A stretch of 64,000 nucleotides of DNA from NCBI GenBank assembly GCA_027574665.1, contig CM050653.1, positions 10,686,664 to 10,750,663 of the forward strand, read 5' to 3'. The DNA is from Rhynochetos jubatus (taxonomy: Eukaryota > Chordata > Aves > Eurypygiformes > Rhynochetidae). Made by a program: the position numbers and the translations under genes. Below, one piece after another: positions 1-11,397 of this stretch. Below the pieces are notes generated by a model. It searched no databases and was not told where the DNA came from. It saw nothing but the letters and a program-made list of their open reading frames with translations. The first letter of the stretch is position 1. Each line of letters opens with the position of its first letter.

Positions 1-185
1 TAACAGAGGGATGTGCTAGCTATTGCTGAGCAGTGCTTACACAGAGTCAAGGCCTTTTCTGCTCCTCACACCACCCCACCAGCAAGTAGGATGGGGGTGC
101 ACGAAATGTTGGGAGGGGACACAGCCGGGACAGCTGACCCCAACTGACCAAAGGGATATCCCATAACATATAACATCATCCTCAG

Positions 186-195
186 CATATAAAGC
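186..195 (+). promoter_or_regulatory. TATA-type box of the LTR promoter
   Basis: The string CATATAAAGC sits in the position where this LTR family carries its U3 promoter box. It is preceded by conserved U3 text, including CAACTGACCAAAGGGATATC. Whether it still drives transcription is unknown. Any transcript would run antisense to PTPRN2. Confidence 0.55.
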
Positions 196-383
196 TTGGG
201 GAAGAAGAAGGACGGAGGGGGTGGAGGTGGCATTCAGACTTACGGTGTTTGTCTTCCCAAGTAACTGTAACTCATAATGGAGGCTGGTATTCCTGGAGAT
301 GGCTGAACAGCTGGCTGCTAATGGGAAGCAGTGAATTAACTCCTTGTTTTGCTTTGCTTGTGTGTGTGGCTTTCCTTTTATCT

Positions 384-389
384 ATTAAA
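384..389 (+). terminator. ATTAAA polyadenylation signal in the LTR
   Basis: ATTAAA lies about 190 bases downstream of the TATA-type box, within TCTATTAAATG, where the R region of this LTR family has its polyadenylation signal. This is a positional inference; the U/GU-rich downstream element is not clear. Confidence 0.45.
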
Positions 390-482
390 TGTATCCTTAT
401 GATTCTCTCCCCCATCCTGCTGTGGTGGGACTGAGTGAGCAGCTGTGTGGTGCTTAGTTGCTGGCTGGGGTTAAACCACGAT

Positions 483-3328
483 GGGGCGAAGCAAGGGATT
501 TGGTGGACTAAGAATTTTGCAAATCTGCAACCCTGTAAACATTTTTTAGAGTTGAGATGGACCCCTATAGAGCAAATTTAAGCTTACTATCAAAGAAGTT
601 GTTAAGAACACTTGAAATAACATCTCAGTCCAGGTAATATGTGCTGGCATTACCAGAATGTGCATCACCTGCTTCAGGTACACCTTGAGTCAAGTGGCAT
701 AAGGAAAAAGTTCTACATCTTTAAGAGGAAACAGTAGACATTTGCTAGAGCTTTCTGTGACAATTAGCTGCTAGCATAAGACGAAAAGAATGAATGTCAT
801 CTCATTCCAAAGTTCAAAGGAGAGAAAAGTCAAAGGGAACCTGGGATGAGGTGAAAGGCAGAGCCCTAGACAGAAGAAAACTGAAGAACAAGACAACAGG
901 GAGAAGAGCAAGGTCATTTGTGAGAAACAGCAGGGAGATATTTGCACATATTGCTAGGTTACCACTTCCTAGGGAGAAATATAGGGATTTTATAAACAAC
1001 GAGCCACTGTTTTTAAAACCATATTTTTAATATGTTTACATATTTTTATATACTAATTTTGATAATGAAGGTATGTCTTTCAGGCAACTCAGTGTGTTGT
1101 CAGTAATGCTTTAACTATCAATACTTGGCTGAGCATTCAAATAATTTTTGTAGCATAATGCAGGAAGGAAATCGGTTGGGTCCTAAAGCAGATGAACGCA
1201 GTAGTAAAGATGAAACAATAAAATTATTCAGAAATATTTCATCTGAACAGGTAAATGACCAATTTTATCTAAAATCTTACTGAAACATGAAGTGGGATTT
1301 CTTACATACTAAGTGCTAAAGTTGAGCACTTAATTAGACTGTCAAATCTAGGAGGATGAGAAGTAGATTAAACTTTGGATACTTACACACAGTGATCAGA
1401 CACCGCAGTGCAAAGGAAAGATTAGATGATCATAACTAATCGAAGTTTTAATTAAAATTTAAAAGCAGAAAGGTTTTGCACTGCCCAAGAGGGAGAAAAA
1501 GCTGTGTTCCACTGAGAGGGATTCATACTTTCCTCATTTCTGAATGGAATTTGGTATCCAGTCTTTCTAATGTTATTCTCAGCTTAAAGAAAACTCTCCC
1601 ATTTTAAGCACCCCACACTGCAGGCCACAGTCCATTTTGATTTATTGACTGGTGGAATTACCTCACAGATTAATAAAATGGTAACTAAGAATTTTTCAGT
1701 GTGGATGAACATTTTAAATTTTAAATCAGTGTATTGCCCTCTGAGTGTTCACTGCCCTCTGCTAAACCTGCAGGCAGTGTCCGAACAAAGTTCACTTCGA
1801 TGGAAGGAAAGGGAGGAATCATTTATGACTATCTCTCCCATATGCACACACATGCTAATGCCAATCTCGCAGAGGTTTTCCAAGGAAGATTAGTGATAAT
1901 GTCAGAAGTATAACTCAAAACATAAGATAATGCATTTTCCTTCCTATGTAGGGTTGATTGATTGACTTATTCATTATGATTACACTACGTGGGGAGTTTA
2001 ACCCTTCTTCTATTTATAAATTGTTTCAATTTCCTTTCTGGCTTCTGTGAAAGAAGTCAGAGTTTATTCATTATTCATAAATATTTTATGAAGTGTTTAG
2101 GTGAACTATTTTAAACGTAATGAATTCTTTAATCTTTGTTTCTTTTTCCACTGGGAGCGACTGGCCCAAATCACACAGAACTGACCTTAGCACATACTTT
2201 CTGTACATGTTGACCCTCGTTAAAGTTAGTATATGTGGAGTTTTTTCTGAAACGAGGGTAGATGTAATAAGCCTATCAGGTTAGACATTTATGGATGATA
2301 TCAAATATTGTTTGATGAGTCTAAGTATTATTCTTTAAAGTGAAAAGTCCAAACCATTAAAATTGTGCCTTTTTTTTTTTAGAAGAAAATAGAGATACCA
2401 GGAGGAGATTGAGGGGAAGAGGCCCAAGGGGTCACACTTAGCACAAGGGTATTGCACCAACCTTCCTCCTAAATAAGATGTTTCTGGCATTTCACGAACA
2501 AACCTGCATGGAGAAAGAGCTTGTTGGAGCAGCAAACAACCTGGAGGAGATGGGAAGGGGCTGGGAGTCTGACAGGAGGGATGCTGTCTAGCAATTACCC
2601 CAGAAAAAAGGGAAGCAAAGATTCAGGAGGGCTCCATAAGCCAAGGGACCAGCTCAGGGCTCTGCACAGAAACAAACTGCCTGAATGCTTCTGCTGCACA
2701 GGGCAAGCGTGTAACAGCAGTGAGGCCCCACCGAGGCAGGGAAGTGCTGCACTCCAGCTAACATTTGGAGGGCAGAAAAAGCAAAAGATGACAGAAGGTG
2801 TCCTTTTGTTTTGGAAATACATCTTGCTTATATATTTACAGTATCATCAAATGGGAAACGGAATTTTAGAGAGCAGACCTATCTCACGAAGAGTCGCAAA
2901 GAGAAAAGTTACGTGGCTGAAAGAAATAACTGACCTTTTGATCATGTCGAGTTTTGATTTCAGAGGGGTTTTTTTACATAGTTTTGCAGAACTGGCTAGT
3001 ATTAAACCCCTCTAACATTTTGACTATGACTATTAGCTGGATGCCTGCTAAAACCTAAAAACTATAAACAGAATTAAAAAAATGTTTGACATTATATTGA
3101 ATGCCACTAACGATAATATTATCCGAAATGATCATTGTTTGGTTAGAGTTTACCTGGACAGACCGGAAACTGATCAAACTATTTGAAAAAGCTGAGCTGA
3201 AGTGCTAAAGTATTTCCATTTGCTAACTCTCCAGCTGCTAAAGAATGTGTAGAGGAGGGAAGAAAGCATTTGTACCAGATTCAGAGCAACCCTAAGAGCA
3301 AGGGAGAAAAATAATGCTCCTCAACTTT
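483..3328. other. PTPRN2 intron: LTR to first CR1, nothing recognised
   Basis: This is AT-rich single-copy-looking sequence with short poly-A and poly-T runs, including a T run near 2369-2380. Several chance open frames occur on both strands. The longest is 164 codons on the plus strand at 2521-3015, which shows no family signature and no convincing exon borders. No primer-binding site typical of a retroviral internal region is evident after the LTR. I see no further feature. Confidence 0.5.
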
Positions 3329-3559
3329 TAGATTTACATACATATCAGGAAGAAGTTCTTCCCGGAGAGGGTGGGGAGGCACTGGCACAGGTTTTCCAGA
3401 GAAGCTGTGGATGCCCCATCCCTGGAAGTGTCCAAGGCCAGGCTGGATGAGGCTTGTAGCAACCTGATCTAGTGGAGGGTGTCCCTGCCCATGGCAGGGG
3501 GGTTGGAACTAGGTGGTCTTTGAGCTCCCTTCCAACATAAACCATTCTATGATTCTATG
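3329..3559 (+). mobile_element. CR1 LINE, 5'-truncated 3' end
   Basis: This is the last about 230 bases of an avian CR1 non-LTR retrotransposon. It begins in the degraded GATTTA..ATATCAGGAAGAAG segment. It then contains the conserved block with GAAGCTGTGGATGCCCCATC and CCTGGAAGTGTCCAAGGCCA, and ends in the CR1-specific octamer repeat ATTCTATGATTCTATG. This covers the final codons of ORF2 and the short 3' UTR. Severe 5' truncation and absence of a poly-A tail are normal for CR1. Confidence 0.95.
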
Positions 3560-6500
3560 TATATGTGAGAGCCAGCTGCTTCTAAACAAATGGGTAACCG
3601 CTGATTTTACCCCAGCAGTTGCACTAATACCTTTTTGCTCCTTTCCCTAGCTAGTGATTTTCAAGAAAAACATTTCGTTATATCTATAAACATATGAAAA
3701 CCTCCAGCCTGGCGAAATTGTTTTGAAACTGGGAATACATATTAAAAACCACTAGAAGAGAGAGAGATGGACAGAGGGTGCTTCCATCTCTACTAGCACT
3801 TTTTTATCAGACAAAGAAAAAAAGTAATGGAGTAATGAATATGATGGAGCATCTGAAGACTCAACACAACTTTCTAGGACCACCACAACAAGAGGATGCT
3901 CAAGCAGGAATTCTACCTTTTCACAAAAGCAAGTGGAGCTACAAAAAAGCTAAAAGGAACAAAAAGGAAAGTTTCTAAAATATCGCAGACTCAGCAACCC
4001 TACATTTTCTTTCCAAGTCAGAGGTTTGTCACATGCATTCTGCCAAAGCTGTAAGACAAAGAACAAAAACAACTCAAGCAAAAAAAGTCTATATATTTAT
4101 ATTTTTTTTTTTCTGTATAGCAAAGGGAAAAAAGAACCTTTGTTCTACTAAAGCTACCTTCTATTAAAGCAAGATAGAGGTTCAAAAATAACACGGTGTA
4201 CTGTGGGGGACACGTATTGAGGTTTTGTATGAACAAGATTAAAACCATCATTTTGAAAAAGTAAGCCTGAATGTTTCAGAATTTAAAGTACCTATTATAA
4301 AACTAAAAATACATCAAAACTAGGTGTGATTAAGAGTTGATATCTTAAAAGAACTTGAGGCAATCTAGATAGAGATAAAATCTGTAGATAAATTCAATGA
4401 ATATAGAAATGGCAAAGCAAAATAAATTACCTAGTAACAAACAAATCAGGAAGAAAACACTGGTGGTGCAATGATAAAAACAGTCTTGTGTTGAATATGT
4501 AAATGTGCTATAATTATAGATTAATGGTACAAAATGGCATAATTAGTTTGGATATGCTATATTGTTGTTCACGGTTTCCAAAAGTATTAGAGAACACAGC
4601 AGCTAAAGAAGTAATCTCGTGCTTGAATTGATATTTGCTGACATTCCAAGTGTGGGAACAACTGATAATGAACTGCAATTTGACTGCTGTGTTTTCAAGG
4701 GTGTTTTAAAAACATATTATATACCCATATCACTTCAAGTCCAGTGTCTGTCCAGTCCAATGGTCCTGTGGAAGGTGTTAATTTTTAAAAGAATTATCTA
4801 AGAGAATAAGAAGGAAGTTCAGAGCTGCATATGGCATCATTAACAGGGCAGGATGTTAATGAATAACACAAAGACTTTCTGATGTTGAGCTGTCGCTCAG
4901 TCTATTGCTGAGAACAAGGCCCTCCAGAGGAGGCCTGGAAAGCTTGCTCCGTGAAGCCCAACAGGAACAAGAAGAGACATACTTAATTTCCTCCCCAGAA
5001 GGAAGAAACAGGGAGGGTCTCCAGATTTCAAAGATCAGAAACAACAAAAACACAGTGGAAAAGCCAGCAGAGAGAGCTTGAAGGAAAAGAATAAGCTTTA
5101 ATGCAGTGGTTAAAATCCACGAGGTGCCACAGAGATCTTCAAAACAAAGGAGGCAAGGCAGGAATTGATCAACAGCCCTTGATATTTGCATTATATTATC
5201 ACTAATTTCTATATTTCCCTTGGAAAAAGAGCTGTAAAGTTATCTGCACCAAAGAATTTCATACATTCTGATCCCAGTCAGCAATTGTCACTGCTAGTTG
5301 ACAGAAACATGACATAAAGGAGACATGCAGACCTTTTCTCCTTTCTTTCAAACATATAAGTTAATGTGTTATTTTATCAAAAACACAAGTAAAAATTCTG
5401 ATTGATCATTCATTTTAAACAAATGGAATATGATGCTATTGGGTTGACATACCTATTTTCCAAGAAACTAATATTCAAACGATGAAAAATCAAAAAGCTT
5501 TATACAAGTGTTATGAACACAAACTAAATATATACATTTTCTTCTTTACTTTCAAATATCTTTCCCACAACACATAGAATCTGCTTTGCTCCTATAATAA
5601 ATTTTCAAAATGCAAATACATTCTTCATAAATACCTAAATTTCTGGGAAAGAACACGTTCCATAGATGTCTTATATGCAAAGAGCAAGTCAATGTCATAT
5701 CAGATTGTGTCTGGTAAGCAGAGCAGCCATACAAGGAACCAAATAGAAAAAAAAAAAAAATCTGTATTTTTTGTTCTGTGCTGTGCAATATACATGAACT
5801 AACTCAGGTGTTCAAAATGGGATTTCAAAGTGTGTCTGTTCTGCTACTTTATAGAATAAAATTTCTTGCTTTTCATGAAACTCATTCTTAGTTTTCCAAA
5901 GTTCTACTTAGGTTTTGAAGACCAGAAAATACCAGTGTTACTTTAGCACTTAACAAAGGCAGGAACCTTTTCAGTGCATTATTTTCTGTTGAGCCAAAAA
6001 TCTAAGGCAGCGAGACAGTGATACCAGGAGAAGGTAAATACAACCAGTGGAAGCTGAGTTCCTCCAGTGTAGCATGTCATCGGGTTTATGCCTCAATTCC
6101 CGGCTTCAGCCCCCACCTAGGAGTAGAGTTTAAGTACACCCATGTCTGGAGCAAGCTAATGCCTGGGAAATTTGATGTAAATGAACTGCTCTATTCCACT
6201 AAAACTATTTTTTTCCTGAACTCCAAAAGAAGAGTTTACCTTCCTTTATATTTGAATTTAAAGAACAACCTGCTTTCTCCTACCTCTCTTGTTTTCAGCT
6301 TTCCTCCATAATGATGTGATAATCACCTTGCAAATATGTGCAGGAACTGCATTATTCCTTTTAAGTTTATTTCAAAACTGAGTTTATAAAGGTTTACTTT
6401 CAAGTCTGTTACCTTCGTTGCAGTAATAAATGATACTTTTCCTTGAAAAATAGTCCTGACTGAAATATTTAGCAACCCTTCGTACATCACAACCTGCATG

Positions 6501-9500
6501 TGACAAGCCACATTCATTTCAATTTTCAAGTTAACTGATTGTAAATCATTTTAGTTTTTGAAACAAATTTGCTGTAAGAGTATAAAATTATTTCTAGCAA
6601 AGTTATATTAATCACCTCACACTTAACTGGTTTAAATTAATTTAGAACAAATATTTTTTTTTTTCCCTGTCAAGAGCTTTCTGGGTTGCAAAGACGACAA
6701 ATGAGGAAAAAATGCTTTTTTTTTTTTTTAAATAGTCTGTAAATCTGTTGCCTATTTCCACAGACCACGAGGCTCTCAAGAATATCTTGCTGACGTAACC
6801 TAAATGAATTTAATCCTACTCTTTTTGGTTCTCTTAATAACACTGATGATAATTGAATATCTTAAGCAGGGCTTTCTTCATAGCAGTGTAAAAGAAATTG
6901 CTTTCCTTGAAAGCAAAGTTTAGTACCAGAAGGTGTTATAGTAAAAACGAAGTGGTAACAAGCATACTCAGGAATCATTTAGTAACGACTCTAACTTACA
7001 GAAACAAAACCAAAAAACATTCATCTGATTTGTTTTCCAAATAGGTATGCAGCTCAGATCCTGCACTAAAGTGACAACAGGTGTGATTTCATTGTAATTG
7101 AAATAAAACAGAAGACAGAAGCTAAACTACTAATGATTTCTCTAACATGCCTAGCTTCTAATACACAGGATCCTGTCAAACTGTGCTAGAAACTATGTTC
7201 ACTGGGCACAGAACAACACAAGCGGTGGCCGCTCCCAGAGTCAGAATCCTAAATCAGATGGACACTTCCTGTGACCCTGAGCAAATACCCTTGTTCTGAT
7301 GTCTTCAATGAAGTGTGTCCTCCAGGCTCCATCTCTGAGCTCTCCCTTCTGGAAATGCTCATTACTATGGCAGCTGCACTTCCACAGTACCATGATATCA
7401 GCCTGGCTGAATCACTGGTTAGAAACTGTTCTATGAAACAAATGCAAATCCCTCTTGGAGTAAGCAAGTTGACTAATACTACTGTTCTCTTTTCTTATTG
7501 TGTATGCTGATATTTCAAGTATTGTTTCTGCATTCACACTTGTCTTATAATGTACCATGGTTAGTCTTCCTATCTCATTTTCCATGCTTCTAGTCTTGGT
7601 GGTTCTAGATGGTTCTGCTCAACCATCACCATCAGTTTCCACAATCTTGCTAAGAATCCTAGTGATGGATCACTTTGCCTTCACGGTAATATTGTTGGGA
7701 CAAGAAGAAAACAGAACATTTTATAATCTACTTAATCCTTTTAAGTAAAAAAAAAAAAAACCACCAACAAAAAAAAAAACCAAAACACAAAAACCAAACA
7801 CCAAACATTGTGTGCATTTTAGATCAAACAGGGAAGTGTATAGATGATCTATCATTCTTGGTATATTTCAAGAAATATCTTCTCCCAAGTTTGACAAGAG
7901 GACACAGAAGATCAACCAGAGGGATAAGTATTTCTACTTCCTTCAGGCACTACCCATTCATCCCTTTATGTTGCTACTTTCTTCATTCCCCTTTCCAAGG
8001 ATTCAGTCCTATCTAAACAGCATCCTTTTGATTGTTCTGTTTATCAGACAATGAGAAATGTTTCAACTCCTCATAAATTATAAATTATAACATTAACCAT
8101 TTCAGAAAGTGATTCATCATGTTTCAGCAACTGGGAGAAGGGCTTTTGCCATATAAACAGTCTCATTTATACAACCCGAATCTTCAGAAAATCTCTTCAT
8201 GAAGGATATTCTGAAAGACTTGACTGACTCAAGGACAGTGTGAGTGAAAATGCCATGAACAAGGATATGTGAATGCTAACAGATCATTTCTTCGTAGGAA
8301 ACTCTAATATTCCAAGGCATTCATTTCTATCATCACCCTACTAGTAGATAGTGTAGACAAAGATAGACTCAATGTGTAAAGACAACATAAAAACTGTATC
8401 ATTATGAAACCTGAATTCAGTCTCAAACTCCTTTATTAAAGAGATTATCAAGTGTGTCACTCATCTAAGTCTCTGTCGTATGTTTCCCTATTGTAGTAAA
8501 AATTCTGAGCTGGCAGAATCACAGATTTTATTCGCTATTTATATCATGTTGTTCTTTCTTTTATAGCACCTGACCACACAATCTTCCGTTTGGACCTTGA
8601 TTCAAATACAGGCACAACTTAGAAGTGATCAGCAAATAGGGAAGAAAGAGGATGTAAGTTTTACAAGACTTTCTAGGGTTTGGGTTATTTTAATCCTATG
8701 GAAATAAATATCAAAAGACTATTGTTAGGGGGTGGGGGGAGCAAACAGGAGATTTGTAATATACTGCAAGATGACATCAGGAAGGAAACAAAAAGAAAAA
8801 ACAAGTCATGCTGGGAAAATAAATGAATGTCTAGAAAACTACTCAAGTTAATAACCTCCAAAGTATCTGGTCCTTAGGTGTATATGTGTCTACTAAAAAC
8901 AGAAAGTGTTCAATATAGAGACAATTAAAGCATATGTATATATGTGTTCAATATAGACTACATAGTCTTCCAAAAGAAATTTGTCCTTCTCTTTACAAAA
9001 AGGAGAGAACAGATGCTGTCCCCTATCCCTTCCAGGGAAGTTGGGCATCACCAAGTGGAGCTAGCCAGTACTCTTAGAAAGATCAAAAATAACTAGGTAT
9101 TACATAGAGAAAGGAAATCATACCTCTGAAAAAGTGAAGCCCTTTGTTGCGGCCACACAAAAATTTTCTGTCTTGCTTATCTATTCTGCAGAAATGATCA
9201 TAATGTTTTGCACACAATTTGCAGGAGAACAGCATTAACTGTGCAAGTGACCACTACAGCCAGCAAACATGACCTAAGGGCTGGATGTATTACATCTGAT
9301 AGCACCAGCAAACAGCAGCGTCTTCTCTGAGACACCTGATGTCAGTAATCCCTTTACCTGATAGCCTGTATTGATTCTACTCCTTCCCTATTTCTGTCCT
9401 TACCAAACACTACAGAATTTGCCAAGGATACTGAGAGTATAAAAAAAAAAAAAAAAGTGACTATCACATCAATCATTTGAACAAGGGCATTCTAGCATTC

Positions 9501-11252
9501 TATCATCTTTTACAGATACATTTAAGATTCTCATCACTGAGTACCCACAGGCCACAAAAACTGCCTGCAAAAGTTTTATATCAGTTCAAAGCAGATACAC
9601 ATTTGTGTATGCACCTCTAAATGTCATGAGTAAGGAAAGATAAAAGCAAAAGTTCTTTCATTCTCCACCATGGTGGAGACATTTCAATCTGTCATTCTCC
9701 TGCTACAAAAAAAATATGAGACAAGTCCACATTTCAGTGCCCAAGTTTCCTTAAAAGAAGCATACTTCCGTTTACTGCAACTGATACATCCAGGGAGGTG
9801 GGTTGCTGATAACCGCAATCATAGGGAAGGTTGATTTATTGACAAGTACTTAGTAGGGGGAGGTCACATGAATTCAGTTGAGCCAGCCAAAATTTTATGG
9901 TAGTCACGGAGGTAGAAACAGCTAAACATCTTTTGAGAAGGCCTGGGGTATCCCATCAGCCTCTACACATGCCCCTCCAGAAGGGGGTGGGTCTCCTGCA
10001 GGTCCCTCACCTCTGACATCCCTGTGGAGGAATGCTTTACATGGGACCAATATTCAGTTAATGTAAATGAGTGCTGGCTGTCCATGCAAGCATGATCAAT
10101 TTAGGGATCAATTTAAGTGTCATACTGGGATGAATTTAGCCCCCCTTCTTCACTATATTAAAACAGAGAACAGATAGCAGCTTTTCCACTCAATGTTGCC
10201 CTGATGAAATACTATTTTCATAAATTTGCTTGCATAACTTAGCCTTTAGAAAATGACAAATTAAAGAGCCACAAGTACTATTCACATGTAGCTGCTAATC
10301 AGCCAGGAGTTACTACAACCAAGTTTTGTTGAGACTGCTACATTTGGATGGGCTGCTGGACAGGAAATATATACCTGGAAATTTTGTGTGTCTTCTAAAT
10401 CAACAATGTCCAAACTGAAAGTCTAAATAAAATCAATTCTTTCTCACAATTAAATTACTATCATGCTAATATAATATTACCACTTTGTAATTAAGATTGT
10501 AACTGGAGAATATTTAGGAACAAACACCCACACAGATGGTGCAAGTGCAAAATTAACCATTCCAACATCCTCTTGGAGCAATTTAGATCACAAAGATTTC
10601 TTGGTCCTGTGTCTGTCTACAACAGAGGTATCTTTCATGTATTAGTAGCTAAAAAGTTTGTTCACCTTATTGGCTTTCACTTTATCCAAGTTTTGATTTG
10701 TTAGCTCAGGTTGTGCCATTCAGATGGTAGAACATCCTTTCTAGCTTCGGAAAGACCACAGGGATTAATTTCAAAAAGCTCAATAAAAATTAAAAGGGAC
10801 ACAGTAGATACAGCTTGTAATGAAATCAGAGCAGTTCTACTTATGTGAATTCATTAGAAAATTAAGAACTGTTTCTAGCACTCTAGAAGTTGTGTATTTT
10901 CTGCCCTTGCACCCTGAAATATGCTGTGGTGCGAAAGTATACATGGCAAATTATTTTTCTTTCCTGCTGGTTTATTCATATGACACCAGCACTCAGATGC
11001 TAAAATCTGACTGTATAGAGTGTCAGTCACAGAGATGCACTACACAGAGAGGAAGCACCTCTCCTGAAATTGCTTCACCAAGTCCTTGTTGCACATTCAG
11101 TGAGTCAGAAGCCTTTTTACTTTATAAAAGTCTGCACTACCAGGCCTGAAACACACCGCGATAGAAAACTTCTGAAGACTTCACCTCAGAGGGAGCACAA
11201 AATAATTGTAACCCCCAGTGCAACTAACCCTACTCCAGAGTTTTTACTATAC
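3560..11252 (-). other. PTPRN2: PTPRN2 intron downstream of the exon, 3560-11252
   Basis: This is intronic sequence following the exon in gene order. I looked on the minus strand for the next PTPRN2 coding exon, expected to continue the RESP18-homology region with a Trp-Gln/His-Asp-Asp stretch. I did not find it here. The interval holds simple A- and T-rich tracts (for example near 5748, 6650, 6718, 7747 and 9439), a short G5-T-G6 run near 8728, and only chance open frames. No recognisable transposon was found by eye, though old diverged repeats could be missed. Confidence 0.6.
7747..7806. repeat. A-rich low-complexity tract
   Basis: A run of 14 A is followed by a C/A-only stretch (CCACCAAC, CCAAAACAC, ACCAAACACC) up to about 7806. 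This is simple sequence with no adjacent retroposon body recognised. Confidence 0.8.
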
Positions 11253-11256
11253 CTCT
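11245..11256 (-). other. PTPRN2: 5' splice site of the PTPRN2 exon
   Basis: Read on the minus strand, the junction is CACACAGAG|GTATAGTAAA, with the intronic GT at 11251-11252. AG before the junction and GTATAG after it make a moderately good U1 match. The codon is interrupted after its first base (phase 1). Confidence 0.85.
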
Positions 11257-11366
11257 GTGTGAGAGTTTTTCCAGGATGATCCTTAGGCGCTGAAGAACAG
11301 GGGGTGAAATGTCGTATTTATAGATGTCTATTGCTGGCACTCGCTGACATCTCCCAAATATTCCAT
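11253..11366 (-). CDS. PTPRN2: PTPRN2 early coding exon (RESP18-homology region), 114 bp
   Basis: This is an internal exon of receptor-type tyrosine-protein phosphatase N2 (phogrin/IA-2 beta). The family protein is a single-pass membrane protein of neuroendocrine dense-core granules; its catalytic-like domain is largely inactive on protein substrates, and it acts in granule biogenesis and cargo retention. Seen directly: an open frame over the whole 114 bases on the minus strand, with a CAG acceptor after a long pyrimidine tract, a GT donor, and phase 1 at both ends. With the first base supplied by the previous exon, it begins D-G-I-F-G-R-C-Q and continues through V-P-A-I-D, then Y-K-Y-D-I-S-P-P and [13 protein letters not shown]. 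From memory, human PTPRN2 has DGVFGRCQ, a Tyr-Arg-Tyr-Glu-Val-Ser-Pro stretch and LQRLRVALQKLS at the same places. This lies in the luminal N-terminal region; the single cysteine (FGRCQ) belongs to the conserved cysteine set. The paralogue PTPRN has GQCQ and a much smaller gene, so it fits less well. No frame damage is seen. Confidence 0.93.
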
Positions 11367-11397
11367 CTGCAGGAGAGAGAAAAAGAAAAGGAAAAAT
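11367..11397 (-). other. PTPRN2: 3' splice site and polypyrimidine tract of the PTPRN2 exon
   Basis: On the minus strand the exon is preceded by an almost uninterrupted pyrimidine tract, TTTTCTTTTTCTCTCTCCTG, and then the acceptor CAG. The intronic AG is at 11367-11368. This is a textbook strong acceptor and is independent support for the exon and its strand. Confidence 0.9.

Larger units (their letters stand above)
1..482 (+). mobile_element. Avian endogenous retrovirus LTR, 3' portion (5' end outside window)
   Basis: This is a long terminal repeat of a widespread avian ERV family, recognised from memory. The features seen are a run of family-typical text from about position 17, a TATA-type box in AGCATATAAAGC near 185-195, an ATTAAA signal near 384, and the characteristic 3' end GCTGGGGTTAAACCACGA at about 465-482. 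The promoter-like box followed by the polyadenylation-like signal sets the U3-R-U5 orientation as plus, opposite to the host gene. The first 100 or so bases of the LTR lie beyond the left edge. The terminal CA expected after CCACGA is not intact (CCACGATG). No retroviral coding sequence follows in the next kilobases, so it looks like a solo LTR, although the left side cannot be checked. The exact family name was not determined. Confidence 0.85.

Noticed and set aside
483-520. Retroviral primer-binding site after the LTR (TGGGGCGAAGC)
   Set aside because: Only the first few bases resemble a TGG-type site, and the following sequence does not match a tRNA 3' end. No internal retroviral domains follow.
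2521-3015. 164-codon open frame on the plus strand, the longest in the window
   Set aside because: No recognisable domain, no promoter or splice context, mixed low-complexity composition, and antisense to the host gene. A chance frame of this size is expected in 64 kb.
1-11252. Next PTPRN2 exon downstream, expected to continue the RESP18-homology region
   Set aside because: I looked on the minus strand for the expected Trp-Gln/His-Asp-Asp coding text with splice sites and found none. The intron apparently continues past the left edge.
11253-11366. Assignment of the exon to the paralogue PTPRN (IA-2) instead of PTPRN2
   Set aside because: FGRCQ, the Tyr-Lys-Tyr-Asp-Ile-Ser-Pro stretch and [12 protein letters not shown] agree with PTPRN2. 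PTPRN has GQCQ and different residues, and it is a compact gene that would not leave over 50 kb of flanking intron.
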